33,844 nt of DNA. It comes from DASYYE01 sp035946955 (GTDB taxonomy: Bacteria; Actinomycetota; Actinomycetes; Streptosporangiales; Streptosporangiaceae). The notes beneath the pieces were generated by a model. It saw only the letters and a list, made by a program, of their open reading frames with translations. It was not told the DNA's origin and did not search any database. Location of the stretch: the NCBI GenBank assembly GCA_035946955.1, contig DASYYE010000529.1:1-33844 (forward strand), in the 5' to 3' direction. The position numbers were made by a program, and so were the translations under genes. Positions 1 through 8,806 of the stretch are shown here, in pieces. Position 1 is the first letter of the stretch; the number at the start of each line of letters is the position of its first letter.

Positions 1-478
1 GGGGGTTGGTCATCTTCAGCCGCGCGGGGAGGTTCACCCACAGCTGGAACCCGTGGAACAGCCCGCCGCTGGCGACCAGTTCCTCTGGTGGCTCCTCAAT
101 GTGCAGGATGCCGCCACCCGCGGTCATCCACTGGGTGTCCCCGTTGGTGATCAGGCCGCCGCCGCCATTGGAGTCCTGATGCCGGAACACGCCATCGATG
201 ATGTAGGTCACGGTCTCGAAGCCGCGGTGAGGGTGCCAGGCGGTGCCTTTGGGCTCGCCGGGCGCGTAGTCGACCTCACCCATCTGGTCCATGTGGACGA
301 ACGGGTCCAGCTCTTCCAGGCTCACCCCGGCAAAGGCGCGGCGGACCGGGAAGCCTTCACCCTCCAGACCCGAGGGTGCGGTGGTCACCGACACGACGGG
401 GCGTGCTGCCCCGCTGGACTGGGCGGGCTCTGGGATTCGTGGCAAGACCAGGATGTCCGGGACGGTCATCGCAGGCAT
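1..478 (-). CDS. Pirin family protein, C-terminus beyond window
   Basis: Cupin-fold pirin, a metal-binding protein related to quercetinases; cellular role in actinobacteria is uncertain. The minus-strand reading from the ATG at 478 gives 159 residues without a stop up to the window edge. The N-terminal cupin signature is clear: PHRGFETVTYIIDG, then FRHQDSNGG, then WMTAGGGILHIE, which holds the H-x-H, H and E metal ligands of pirins. The start is supported by GGAGG five bases upstream; a second ATG lies three codons in. The C-terminal cupin half is missing only because the window ends. A plus-strand reading of the same DNA (53-541) is a shadow. The gene is transcribed away from the methyltransferase genes; an inverted repeat at 537-550 lies in its probable promoter. 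Confidence 0.93.
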   Translation of the reverse strand, partial: MPAMTVPDILVLPRIPEPAQSSGAARPVVSVTTAPSGLEGEGFPVRRAFAGVSLEELDPFVHMDQMGEVDYAPGEPKGTAWHPHRGFETVTYIIDGVFRHQDSNGGGGLITNGDTQWMTAGGGILHIEEPPEELVASGGLFHGFQLWVNLPARLKMTNP

Positions 479-530
479 GAGAGCCTCCTTTGGTTGTGCC
501 AGCTCGTGGCCGGCGCACTCACCCACACGA

Positions 531-553
531 ACAATAGTTGATCGCTCAACATT
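531..553. promoter_or_regulatory. Inverted repeat upstream of pirin, MarR-like operator
   Basis: GTTGA (537-541), a 4-nt spacer TCGC, and TCAAC (546-550) form an inverted repeat about 60 bp upstream of the pirin start. AGTTGA/TCAAC half sites resemble operators of MarR/OhrR-type repressors, which often control pirin genes. No such regulator is in the window, so the assignment is inference. Confidence 0.35.
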
Positions 554-618
554 CCGGCGCGGGCGGGCCCAGGCCCACTGCTGCGAGCACGGCAGAACCG
601 GCTCTCCTCGCAGGCCTG

Positions 619-630
619 ATGTCATGACAT
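619..630. repeat. 12-bp perfect palindrome
   Basis: ATGTCATGACAT is a perfect palindrome in the pirin/methyltransferase intergenic region, about 95 bp upstream of the first methyltransferase start. It could be an operator; nothing else supports this. A 14-nt direct repeat (CGAGCGGGTGCGTC-like units at about 678-706) lies between it and the gene. Confidence 0.3.
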
Positions 631-725
631 GGCAGGCCACGACCGTCAACCCCACAGTATGCTTCGCACAAACGTCGCGAGCGGGTGCGTCCGAGCGGGT
701 GCGTCACGGGGCGGGAGGGCGGCAG

Positions 726-1523
726 GTGGAGCCGAACATAGACACCACAAGGGCCAACCATGCACGGGTCTACAACTTCATGCTGGGTGGCAAGGACCAT
801 TTCGCGATCGACCGCCAGACAGCGGAGAAGATCCTCAAGTCCTGGCCGACCGTGCCGACCGCCGCCCGGGCCAACCGGGCATTCCTCGGCCGGGCCGTGC
901 GGTACCTGGTGTCCGAGGTGGGGATACGGCAGTTCCTCGATATCGGGACGGGCCTGCCGAGCGCGAACAATGTGCATGAGGTGGCGCAGCAGGTTGCCCC
1001 GGAATGCCGGGTGGTCTACGTGGACAACGACCCGGTGGTGATGGCCCACGCGCGTGCCCTGCTGGCCAGTTCCCGCGAGGGCCAGACCGCCTACATCCAG
1101 GGTGACTTCCGGGAGCCGGAGAAGATCCTCAGCGACCCGGCGACCAGGCGGACGCTGGACTTCAGCCAGCCCATCGGGTTGATACTGGTGGCTGTCCTGC
1201 ACTTCGTGCGGGACTACGAGCACCCGGAGCGCCACCTCGCCACGCTGGTGGACGCACTCCCGTCAGGCAGCTACGTGGTGGGGACTCATGTCACGGCCGA
1301 ACACAACCCGGAAGGGCTCGCGGGTGCCGGGCGTGCCTACCAGTCCGGTGGGCTGACCGGGGAACTGCGGGACTCGAAAGACTTCGCGGACCTCGCCTTC
1401 CATGGACTCGACCTGATCGATCCCGGGGTCGTGCTCGTCTCAGAGTGGCGGCCGGACAGTGATGACCCAACGCGTCGGCCTGAAGAGGTCAACTTCTACG
1501 GCGGTGTCGCCCGCAAGCCCTGA
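726..1523 (+). CDS. SAM-dependent methyltransferase, DUF574 family, copy 1
   Basis: Predicted S-adenosylmethionine-dependent methyltransferase of the DUF574 (Methyltransf_19) family, common in many copies in actinomycetes; substrate unknown. 265 residues from the GTG at 726, which has GGGAGG seven bases upstream; an open frame continues upstream to 291 but is not family-like. The family N-terminus (ARVYNFMLGGKDHF) starts near residue 12, the SAM-binding motif I is LDIGTGLPSANNVHE near residue 73, and an acidic motif VYVDNDPVVMAHARAL follows. The protein ends SEWRPDS...VARKP, the usual family ending. The next gene is a paralogue in the same direction, 153 bp downstream. Confident in family, not in substrate. 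Confidence 0.9.
   Translation: MEPNIDTTRANHARVYNFMLGGKDHFAIDRQTAEKILKSWPTVPTAARANRAFLGRAVRYLVSEVGIRQFLDIGTGLPSANNVHEVAQQVAPECRVVYVDNDPVVMAHARALLASSREGQTAYIQGDFREPEKILSDPATRRTLDFSQPIGLILVAVLHFVRDYEHPERHLATLVDALPSGSYVVGTHVTAEHNPEGLAGAGRAYQSGGLTGELRDSKDFADLAFHGLDLIDPGVVLVSEWRPDSDDPTRRPEEVNFYGGVARKP
942..1064 (+). repeat. 123-bp identical block, copy A (partner 1893-2015)
   Basis: This stretch, which encodes motif I to the VDNDP segment of the first methyltransferase, is identical base for base to 1893-2015 in the second gene (offset 951). The flanking coding sequence differs at many positions, including non-synonymous ones. This suggests gene conversion or recombination after duplication. Confidence 0.85.
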
Positions 1524-1554
1524 CCACCGGGCTGGCTGGGAGCCGTGCGGCTGT

Positions 1555-1566
1555 GAGTAGCTACTC
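1555..1566. repeat. Perfect palindrome GAGTAGCTACTC
   Basis: 12-bp perfect palindrome 32 bp downstream of the first methyltransferase stop. It could be an operator or part of a processed structure; no function can be assigned from sequence. Confidence 0.3.
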
Positions 1567-1577
1567 CGCGTGAGAAG

Positions 1578-1617
1578 CCGGCCGGACCGTCTACCATGGA
1601 TGGTCCAGACGGGCCGG
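1578..1617 (+). terminator. Hairpin between the tandem methyltransferase genes
   Basis: CCGTCT-ACCAT (1587-1597), loop GG, ATGGT-cc-AGACGG (1600-1612), with an outer CCGGC/GCCGG pair separated by a 4-nt bulge. The stem could end transcription of copy 1 or be a control element of copy 2, whose start is 60 bp further on. No T-tract follows, so factor-independent termination is uncertain. A TACAAT hexamer at 1618-1623 could be a -10 element for copy 2. Confidence 0.4.
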
Positions 1618-1676
1618 TACAATTTCGCCCAAAACGCGGGAGCGGGTGCTCAACCGACGCAACGGGAGATCGCCAG

Positions 1677-2480
1677 GTGCAGCCCTCTATCGACAGTACA
1701 AAGCCGAACGCTGCCCGCATCTATGACTTCCTGCTCGGGGGCAAGGACCATTTCGCGGTCGACCGCGAGACCGCATCCCAGCTGATCCGGGCATGGCCTG
1801 CGACGACGACCACCGCCCGGGAGAACCGGGCATTCCTCGGCCGGGCCGTGCGGTACCTGGTGGCCGAGGCGGGGGTGCGGCAGTTCCTGGACATCGGGAC
1901 GGGCCTGCCGAGCGCGAACAATGTGCATGAGGTGGCGCAGCAGGTTGCCCCGGAATGCCGGGTGGTCTACGTGGACAACGACCCGGTGGTGATGGCCCAC
2001 GCGCGTGCCCTGCTGACCAGCTCACCCGAGGGCCGGACCGCCTACATCCAGGCTGACCTGCGGGATCCGGCGCGGATCCTGCAGGATCCGGCGACCAGGG
2101 CGGTACTGGACCTCGGCCAGCCGGTCGCGCTGATGCTCTTGGCGATCGTGCACTTCATCACCGACGAGGAGAAGCCCTGCCAGCTCGTGTCCACGCTGAT
2201 GGATGCGCTCCCGCCCGGCAGCTACCTCGCCCTGTCGCACGTGACCGGCGACTTCTACTGGAAAGAGGCCACCGAGGCCGAGATCATGGGCACCTGGCAC
2301 CAGTCCGGTGTGACGATGTGCCCGAGGACGGCCGAGCGGATCAGCGCGATCGCACTCGATGGGCTGGAGCCCGTCTCTCCTGGGCTCGTGTCGGTGTCGG
2401 AGTGGCGCCCAGACTCCGCAGACCCCCCACCGCCCCCCGCAGAGGTCAACCTCTACGGCGCGGTTGCCCGCAAGCCCTGA
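1677..2480 (+). CDS. SAM-dependent methyltransferase, DUF574 family, copy 2
   Basis: Second DUF574 methyltransferase, 267 residues from the GTG at 1677 (GGGAG about nine bases upstream). An ATG at 1596 is open in frame but the family N-terminus (NAARIYDFLLGGKDHF) begins only after 1677, and this start mirrors copy 1. Motif I LDIGTGLPSANNVHE and the VDNDP motif are identical to copy 1 at DNA level, while the C-terminal half diverges strongly (for example IVHFITDEEKP versus VLHFVRDYEHP), so the two enzymes may act on different substrates. The gene ends 44 bp before the convergent acetate kinase stop. Confidence 0.9.
   Translation: MQPSIDSTKPNAARIYDFLLGGKDHFAVDRETASQLIRAWPATTTTARENRAFLGRAVRYLVAEAGVRQFLDIGTGLPSANNVHEVAQQVAPECRVVYVDNDPVVMAHARALLTSSPEGRTAYIQADLRDPARILQDPATRAVLDLGQPVALMLLAIVHFITDEEKPCQLVSTLMDALPPGSYLALSHVTGDFYWKEATEAEIMGTWHQSGVTMCPRTAERISAIALDGLEPVSPGLVSVSEWRPDSADPPPPPAEVNLYGAVARKP
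1893..2015 (+). repeat. 123-bp identical block, copy B (partner 942-1064)
   Basis: Identical to 942-1064; see that entry. Both blocks are in the same orientation and frame, so recombination between them would delete 951 bp and leave one chimeric methyltransferase gene. Confidence 0.85.
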
Positions 2481-2524
2481 CGGTGGGGCGCTGGTCCGCG
2501 CGTCAATGACCTACTGGGCGCCCG

Positions 2525-2545
2525 CTAGCGATCCTTGGTCGCTAG
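2525..2545 (-). terminator. Inverted repeat at the acetate kinase stop
   Basis: CTAGCGA (2525-2531), 7-nt loop, TCGCTAG (2539-2545). The repeat includes the TAG stop codon of the acetate kinase gene, the last gene of a minus-strand operon. It may act in 3' end formation; no T-tract is present. Confidence 0.35.
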
Positions 2546-3625
2546 GACCGCCCGAACCTGGTGGGCGATCTCGATGTCCTCGCGTGCCGCGATGACCAGG
2601 CACCGCACCGCGGCGCCGCCCCGCCCGATATCACCGTCCGTGGCCGGGGCCGCGTTGGCCGCTGGGTCGAGTTCCACGCCGAGGAAGGCCAGCCCGGCCG
2701 CGGCCTCGGCCCGCACCTGCGGGGAGTTCTCGCCCACCCCGCCGGTGAACACCAGGACGTCGAGGCCACCAAGTGCGGCCGTCATGGCCGCGATCTGCGC
2801 ACGCAGACGGTGGGTGTAGACGTCGAGGGCGAGCCGGGCGTCTGGGTCACCCGAGGCGGCACGGGACACGACGGTAGCCATGTCGGCGGTGCCGGCCAGG
2901 CCCTGCAGGCCCGAACGGTGTTCCAGCGCGGCGGCGAGCTCGGCGGGTGGCGTGCCCGCGTGCTCGGCGAGCCACAGCACCAGGCCTGGGTCGACTGACC
3001 CGGAGCGGGTCGCCATCACCAGGCCTTCCAGCGGTGTGAAACCCATGGTGGTGTCCACCGACACGCCGCCGGCCACGGCGGCCAGCGAGGCGCCGGCCCC
3101 CAGGTGACACGTGACGATGCGCAACGGCCGGTCCGAGCGCACCAATTCGGCCGCCCGGCGGGAGCAGTAGGAGTGGGAGAGGCCATGGAACCCGTAGCGC
3201 TTCAGTTCCCAGCGCTGGCGCCACTCGCGCGGCAACGCATAGGTGGCTGCGGCAGGCGGGATCGAGGCGTGGAAGGCGGTGTCGAAACACGCGACCGCGG
3301 GCACGTCCGGCAACGCGCCCCCTACGGCGGCGAGAGCCGACAGGGACTTGGGCTGGTGCAGTGGAGCCAGGTCGGTGAGTGACTCCAGGCGGGCCACGAC
3401 CTCCTTGTCGATACGGACCGCAGATGTGAAGAACGTGCCGCCGTGCACGATCCGGTGCCCCACAGCGTCAGGCGTGCCCAGGCTGGCCAGGGCGCCCTCC
3501 AGCGCCGCCGCGTCCACCGTGCCGCGGGGGGCGGGCAGGTCAGCCGTGCCGGTGACCTGATCGTGCGGGTCCAGCACCCGGAGCTTGAGGCTGCTGGACC
3601 CGGCGTTGACGACGAGGATGCGCAT
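2525..3625 (-). CDS. ackA: Acetate kinase
   Basis: Cytosolic kinase that interconverts acetyl phosphate + ADP and acetate + ATP. 366 residues, somewhat shorter than the usual near-400. Seen: the N-terminal signature VNAGSSSLKLRV (residues 6-17), VGHRIVHGG, FDTAFHASIPP with the catalytic Asp, GFHGLSHSY, HLGAGAS, and FTGGVGENSPQVR near the C-terminus. The start ATG at 3625 lies 14 bp after the phosphoketolase stop, so the two are surely one transcript. Phosphoketolase makes acetyl phosphate, the substrate of this enzyme, so the pair forms an ATP-yielding route from sugar phosphates to acetate. Confidence 0.97.
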   Translation of the reverse strand: MRILVVNAGSSSLKLRVLDPHDQVTGTADLPAPRGTVDAAALEGALASLGTPDAVGHRIVHGGTFFTSAVRIDKEVVARLESLTDLAPLHQPKSLSALAAVGGALPDVPAVACFDTAFHASIPPAAATYALPREWRQRWELKRYGFHGLSHSYCSRRAAELVRSDRPLRIVTCHLGAGASLAAVAGGVSVDTTMGFTPLEGLVMATRSGSVDPGLVLWLAEHAGTPPAELAAALEHRSGLQGLAGTADMATVVSRAASGDPDARLALDVYTHRLRAQIAAMTAALGGLDVLVFTGGVGENSPQVRAEAAAGLAFLGVELDPAANAAPATDGDIGRGGAAVRCLVIAAREDIEIAHQVRAVLATKDR

Positions 3626-3639
3626 GGCGGGTGCCGTGC

Positions 3640-6033
3640 CTAGTACGGCCAGGACCAGTCCCGGACCTCAGGAACGTCTTCCCCGTAGCGCCTGGTGTAT
3701 GCGCGGGCGGCCAGGCGGCGGTCGGTCATGAGCTGGCGGAGGTGGCCTGCCCTGGCGGCCAGTCCAGGTACGCGGTCGATCACGTCGGTGACCAGGTGGT
3801 AGCGGTCGAGGTCGTTGAGCATGACCATGTCGAAGGGCGTGGTGGTGGTGCCTTCCTCCTTGTAGCCGCGGACATGGAGGTTGTCATGGCCGTGGCGGCG
3901 GTAGGTGAGGCGATGGATGAGCCACGGGTAGCCGTGGTAGGCGAACAGGACCGGCCGGGTGGTGGTGAACAGCGCGTCGAACTCGTAGTCGGACATGCCG
4001 TGCGGGTGCTCGGTGGCCGGCTGGAGGCGCATCAGGTCCACCACGTTCACCACCCGCACCTTCAGGTCCGGCAGGTGCTGGCGGAGCAGGTCCACGGCGG
4101 CCAGCGCCTCGATGGTCGGCACGTTCCCGCAGCAGGCTATGACCACGTCCGGTTCGCCGTCAGCGTCATTGCTGGCCCACTCCCAGATCCCGGCGCCGCG
4201 GGTGCAGTGGATCACTGCCTCGTCCATGGTCAGCCAGTCCGGCTGCGGCTGCTTGCCCGCGACGATGACGTTCACGTAGTTCCGGCTGCGCAGGCAGTGG
4301 TCGGCGACCGACAGCAGGCAGTTGGCGTCCGGGGGCAGGTAGACGCGGATGACCTCCGCCTTCTTGTTGACCACATGGTCGATGAACCCGGGGTCCTGAT
4401 GGGAGAAGCCGTTGTGGTCCTGCCGCCACACCAGGCTGGACAGCAGGTAGTTCAGGGACGCGACCGGGCGCCGCCAGGGCACGGCCCGGCTTTCCTTCAG
4501 CCACTTCGCGTGCTGGTTGAACATGGAGTCCACGATGTGGATGAACGCCTCGTAGCAGTTGAACAGCCCGTGCCGCCCGGTGAGCAGGTACCCCTCCAGC
4601 CAGCCCTCGCACAGGTGCTCCGAGAGCACCTCCATGACCCGGCCGTCGGGCGCGAGGTGGTCATCCGTCGGCAGGATCTGGGCGTCGAAAGCCCGGTTGG
4701 TGGTCTCGAACACCGCGCTCAGCCGGTTGGACGCCGTCTCGTCCGGGCCGAACAGCCGGAACGTCGAGGGGTTGCGGGCGATCACGTCGCGCAGCCAGGT
4801 GCCGACCACCCCGGTGGGCTCGGTCTGGTTCGCCCCGGGGCGGGCGACGGCCACCGCGTAGTCGCGGAAGTCCGGGAGGTTCAGCTCGGAGAGAAGCAGG
4901 CCGCCGTTGGCATGTGGGTTGGCGCCCATCCGCCGGTATGCACGGGGGGCCAGGGCCGCCACGTCGGCGACCAGCGCGCCCTGGTCGTCGAAGAGCTCCT
5001 CGGGCCGGTAACTGCGCAGCCACTCCTCCAGCAGGCGCAGGTGCTCCGGGTTGTGCCGCGGGTCCGAGACCGGCACCTGGTGCGCGCGCCACGTCCCCTC
5101 CACCGGCAGCCCGTCCACGATCTTCGGGCCGGTCCACCCCTTGGGTGTGGCCAGTACGAGCATGGGCCAGCGCGGGCGGGTGAGGTCGCCGTCCTCGCGG
5201 GCACGCCGCTGGATGGCGTGGATCTCTCCGACCGCTTGGTCCAGTGCTGCGGCCAGTTGCTGGTGCACGACCACCGGGTCGTCCCCGGCCACCGTGATGA
5301 CCCGGTAGCCATAACCCTCCAGCAGCTTCGTCAGCTCTGGCCCGGGGACTCGCGCCAGCACCGTGGGGTTGGCGATCTTGTAGCCATTGAGGTGCAGGAT
5401 CGGCAGGACGGCGCCGTCGCGGGCCGGGTTGAGGAACTTGTTGGAGTGCCAGCTCGTGGCGAGTGGGCCGGTCTCAGCTTCCCCGTCGCCGATGACGCAC
5501 GCCACCACCACGTCTGGGTTGTCAAACGCCGCTCCGTAGGCGTGGGTCAGCGAATAGCCCAGCTCACCCCCTTCGTGTATGGAGCCGGGGGTCTCGGCGG
5601 TGGCATGGCTGCCGACCCCGCCCGGGAACGAGAACTGGCGCATGAGCCGGGCCAGGCCAGCCTCGTCACGGGTGACGCCGGGGTACAGCTCGGTGTAGGT
5701 GCCCTCCAGGTATGTGTTCGCCACCATGCCTGGGCCGCCGTGGCCTGGCCCGGCCACGAAGATCATGTCCAGGTCCCAGTGGCGGATCACGCGGTTCAGG
5801 TGGGCGTAGATGATGTTGAGCCCGGGCGTGGTGCCCCAGTGCCCCAGCAAGCGTGGCTTGATGTGGGCTGGTTGCAGCGGCTCCCGCAGGAGCGGGTTGT
5901 CCATCAGGTAGATCTGGCCGGCTGACAGGTAGTTGGCGGCCCGCCAGTAGGCGTGGATGAGTTCGAGCTCGGCGGGTGCGAGGGGGGAAGGAAGGTCGCT
6001 CACACTGGTCATCGCAGCGGGCGGTGTCGGCAC
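3640..6033 (-). CDS. xfp: Xylulose-5-phosphate/fructose-6-phosphate phosphoketolase
   Basis: Thiamine-diphosphate enzyme that splits xylulose 5-phosphate (or fructose 6-phosphate) with phosphate into acetyl phosphate and glyceraldehyde 3-phosphate (or erythrose 4-phosphate). 797 residues, the usual family length. Seen: GHWGTTPG (64-71), GPGHGGP (95-101), phosphoketolase signature EGGELGY (154-160), the ThDP/Mg motif GDGEAETGPLAT (182-193) followed by HLNGYKIANPT, and SHQDPGF in the pyrimidine-binding half. The GTG at 6033 is chosen because GGAG lies five bases upstream; an ATG seven codons later is possible. It sits 31 bp after the acyl-CoA synthetase gene and 14 bp before ackA. Confidence 0.97.
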   Translation of the reverse strand: MPTPPAAMTSVSDLPSPLAPAELELIHAYWRAANYLSAGQIYLMDNPLLREPLQPAHIKPRLLGHWGTTPGLNIIYAHLNRVIRHWDLDMIFVAGPGHGGPGMVANTYLEGTYTELYPGVTRDEAGLARLMRQFSFPGGVGSHATAETPGSIHEGGELGYSLTHAYGAAFDNPDVVVACVIGDGEAETGPLATSWHSNKFLNPARDGAVLPILHLNGYKIANPTVLARVPGPELTKLLEGYGYRVITVAGDDPVVVHQQLAAALDQAVGEIHAIQRRAREDGDLTRPRWPMLVLATPKGWTGPKIVDGLPVEGTWRAHQVPVSDPRHNPEHLRLLEEWLRSYRPEELFDDQGALVADVAALAPRAYRRMGANPHANGGLLLSELNLPDFRDYAVAVARPGANQTEPTGVVGTWLRDVIARNPSTFRLFGPDETASNRLSAVFETTNRAFDAQILPTDDHLAPDGRVMEVLSEHLCEGWLEGYLLTGRHGLFNCYEAFIHIVDSMFNQHAKWLKESRAVPWRRPVASLNYLLSSLVWRQDHNGFSHQDPGFIDHVVNKKAEVIRVYLPPDANCLLSVADHCLRSRNYVNVIVAGKQPQPDWLTMDEAVIHCTRGAGIWEWASNDADGEPDVVIACCGNVPTIEALAAVDLLRQHLPDLKVRVVNVVDLMRLQPATEHPHGMSDYEFDALFTTTRPVLFAYHGYPWLIHRLTYRRHGHDNLHVRGYKEEGTTTTPFDMVMLNDLDRYHLVTDVIDRVPGLAARAGHLRQLMTDRRLAARAYTRRYGEDVPEVRDWSWPY

Positions 6034-6064
6034 GGTGGCTCCATGAGGTTGTCTCTACCAGGGG

Positions 6065-8806
6065 CTAGATCTGGCGTAGCTGACGAAGGAAGGGGTCGGA
6101 TGAAGACCGGTTGGTGAGGCGGACCCGCGCGTCCACGGCGAAGGCGCCATCCGGCCGCGCGATCACCGGGTTCAGGTCCAGTTCCGCCACCTGCGGGAGG
6201 TCATCGGCGAGCGCGGACACGCGTGACAAGGCGTCGGCAAGGGCACCGAGGTCAACCGGGGGTGTCCCGCGGTGACCCATGAGCAGCGGTGCTGCCCGCA
6301 GCGAGTGGATGAGGTCGTCCGCGTCGGCGCTGGTCAGTGGGGCGAGCCGGGCGGCGTGGTCGCCGAGCACCTCGGTCGCGACCCCGCCCAGGCCGAACAC
6401 CACCAGCGGCCCGAACACCGGGTCCTGCACGACGCCGATAATCACTTCCGGGCCACCGGTCACCATGGGCTGGACGAGCACGCCGGACAGCCGGTCCCCG
6501 AACTGGCCCGCGAAGCGGGTGAACGCATCCTGTACGTCCTCTTCGGTGCGCAGGTCGAGCGCGACCGCGCCAGCTTCGCTCTTGTGCAGCAGGCCGGTCA
6601 CATCCGCTTTGAGCACTACGTGCCCGCCGAGTTCGGCCGCCACACGGGTCGCCTCCGCGGCATCAGCCGCGGGCCTGGTGGGGACCAGTGGGACGCCGTA
6701 ACAGGCAAGCAGTTCGCTGACCTGCTGGGCCGGGAGCCAGCCGCCGCCTGGCACCGCTGCGAGGAACCGGGTCACCAGTGCCAGCGCGTCTGCCTTCCGC
6801 AGGTCACCGAACTCCACGACGTTGCCTGGCGGCCGGGTGCGCCAGGCGCCATAGCCGACCGCCTGGCCCAGCGCGTTGGCGGCGCTCTCCGGGTAGGCGT
6901 AGGCGGGAATCGACGCCGCGGCGCCTGGCGCACCCGGTGGTGTGGGTTCCGTGGTGCGCGGTAGCAACCTGACGGCCTCCGCCTGGTCGAGCACAACTGC
7001 CGTCAGCGGGACGCTGACATCGGCGGAGCAGACCGCGGGGAGGAGGTCGTTGGTCCCGGTGGTGAGTGTGAGCACGATGAGCGCGTCCACGCCTGCCTCG
7101 GCCGCTACCAACTCCACGCACCGCTGGAAGTCGTCAGGGGGGATCGCGGCGGTGGTGTCCACCGGCCCGGTGACGGCCCCGCCGGGCGGGATGATCTTGG
7201 CAAGCTCCTGCTGGACCGCTGGGGCCGGCTGGTGCACAGTCAGGCCACGCTCCACACAGGCATCGGCCGCCAGCACACCCGCCCCACCGGCATTGGAGAC
7301 TATGGCGATGTTCGGCCCGGCTGGCACCGGCTGGGTGGCCAGCAGGGTGGCGGTGTCGAGCAGTTCACCGAAGCTTTCGGTCGCGACGACGCCCGCCTGC
7401 TGGAACAGCGCCTGTCGGCTGACCAGTGGGGTCGCCGCCGCGGCGGTGTGGGAGGCAGCGGCGCGCTGGCCAGCTTCTGACCGGCCCGCGTACACCGTGA
7501 GGATGGGCATGGACCGGCCCACCCGCCGCGCCGTGCGGGCGAACTTGCGTGGGTTCCCGAACGACTCCAGGTACAGGACCGCCAGCCTGGTCTGGCCATC
7601 CTGCTCCCACCAGGTCAGCATGTCGTTGCCAGACACGTCGTATTTGTTGCCCACCGAGGCGAAGGAAGACACCCCCACCCCGATCCGCGACAAGTGGTTC
7701 AGCATGGCGAAGCCCAGTCCACCGGACTGCATCACCAGCCCGGCCGTGCCAGCCACCGGATGAGTGGCGGCGAACGTCGCGTCCAGGCCAATGGACGGGA
7801 CAGCCACGCCGAAGCAGTTGGGGCCGACCAGGCGCATGCTGTGGCGACGGCACGCGTCGAGCAGGCCAGCAGCCTGCTCGGAGTCCATGGCCGAGGTGAT
7901 GACCACGATGCCCCGCGCGCCCCGCTGGCCGCACTCCTGCGCCACCCCAGGCACGGCTGCGGGTGGGACCGCCACCACGGCCAGGTCAGGCGCCTCGGGC
8001 AGGGCCGACACTGTGGGCAGGCACGGCACGCCTTCCAGTTCGCCCGCGTGGGGGTTGACGGCATAGACACGGCCCGTGAAGCCGCCGCTGACTATATTGT
8101 GCAGGATTGAGCGGCCCACGGTGCCCGGCCGCCGACTCGCCCCCACCACCGCGACGGACCCTGGGCACAGCAGCGGCCGCAGGCTCTCAACGTCCGCGCG
8201 GCTCTCCCGGCCGGCGACCGCGTCCAGGTAAGGGCTGTCCTCACCCAGCGCGGGCGGCCGGGGGATCGGCATGGTCAGTTCCACCACGTTGTCGACGACC
8301 TTGCGGTGGACCGTGAGGCCCGCATCGGAGAACACCCGCAGCATGGCGAAGTTCTCTGGCAGGGTCTCCGCGCGGAAGGCGCGCAGGTGCCTGCCCTGGC
8401 CTATGGAAACCAAGTGCTCCAGCAGCAGGGTCGCGATCCCGCGGCCATGCATGTCGTCGGCCACCGCGAAGGCGACCTCCGCCTCGTCCGCCTCGCCGGT
8501 GGGCTCGTAGCTAGCCACGCCGACCACCCGCGTGCCCAGCGTGCCCAGCAGCGCGGCATGTTCGGCGTCAGGGGGGCGGCAGACCCGCTGGGCTTCCTGC
8601 TCCGCTGCACGCTTGCTTGCGCCGAAGAACCTCAGATAGAGGTTGTCGGGGGACATTCCGTCGTGGAACTCCCGTACACGATGGAAGTCTTTGGGTGTGG
8701 CAAGCCTTATCTCGATCGTGGTCCCGTCTGCGAGCAGCGCATAGGACCGTGTGGCGGCCGTGGGTCCGGTCACGGACGGTGCCTCCTCGACATTGCGGTC
8801 TGTCAC
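6065..8806 (-). CDS. GNAT acetyltransferase - NDP-forming acyl-CoA synthetase fusion
   Basis: 913-residue fusion. Residues about 20-180 are a GNAT N-acetyltransferase with the acetyl-CoA loop DDMHGRGIATLLLEHL (117-132). Residues about 205-345 are a CoA-binding domain (SVAVVGASRRPGTVG at 217-231; GPNCFGV at 328-334), 350-540 the succinyl-CoA-ligase-like domain, and about 700-890 the ATP-grasp domain (VVLKADVTGLLHKSEAGAV). The same parts occur in protein acetyltransferases of the Pat type and in ADP-forming acetyl-CoA synthetases. His453 in ASHTAAAA sits where ADP-forming synthetases have the phosphorylated histidine, so the synthetase half may be active (acetyl-CoA + ADP + Pi to acetate + ATP + CoA). 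The GTG start overlaps the DUF1918 stop by 4 bp (GTGA), which suggests translational coupling. Phosphoketolase follows after 33 bp. Confidence 0.92.
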   Translation of the reverse strand: MTDRNVEEAPSVTGPTAATRSYALLADGTTIEIRLATPKDFHRVREFHDGMSPDNLYLRFFGASKRAAEQEAQRVCRPPDAEHAALLGTLGTRVVGVASYEPTGEADEAEVAFAVADDMHGRGIATLLLEHLVSIGQGRHLRAFRAETLPENFAMLRVFSDAGLTVHRKVVDNVVELTMPIPRPPALGEDSPYLDAVAGRESRADVESLRPLLCPGSVAVVGASRRPGTVGRSILHNIVSGGFTGRVYAVNPHAGELEGVPCLPTVSALPEAPDLAVVAVPPAAVPGVAQECGQRGARGIVVITSAMDSEQAAGLLDACRRHSMRLVGPNCFGVAVPSIGLDATFAATHPVAGTAGLVMQSGGLGFAMLNHLSRIGVGVSSFASVGNKYDVSGNDMLTWWEQDGQTRLAVLYLESFGNPRKFARTARRVGRSMPILTVYAGRSEAGQRAAASHTAAAATPLVSRQALFQQAGVVATESFGELLDTATLLATQPVPAGPNIAIVSNAGGAGVLAADACVERGLTVHQPAPAVQQELAKIIPPGGAVTGPVDTTAAIPPDDFQRCVELVAAEAGVDALIVLTLTTGTNDLLPAVCSADVSVPLTAVVLDQAEAVRLLPRTTEPTPPGAPGAAASIPAYAYPESAANALGQAVGYGAWRTRPPGNVVEFGDLRKADALALVTRFLAAVPGGGWLPAQQVSELLACYGVPLVPTRPAADAAEATRVAAELGGHVVLKADVTGLLHKSEAGAVALDLRTEEDVQDAFTRFAGQFGDRLSGVLVQPMVTGGPEVIIGVVQDPVFGPLVVFGLGGVATEVLGDHAARLAPLTSADADDLIHSLRAAPLLMGHRGTPPVDLGALADALSRVSALADDLPQVAELDLNPVIARPDGAFAVDARVRLTNRSSSDPFLRQLRQI

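Noticed and set aside
3631..5925. 764-codon open frame on the plus strand
   Set aside because: It is antisense to phosphoketolase, has no protein motif, and its His/Val/Gly/Gln-rich make-up is what high-GC antisense frames give.
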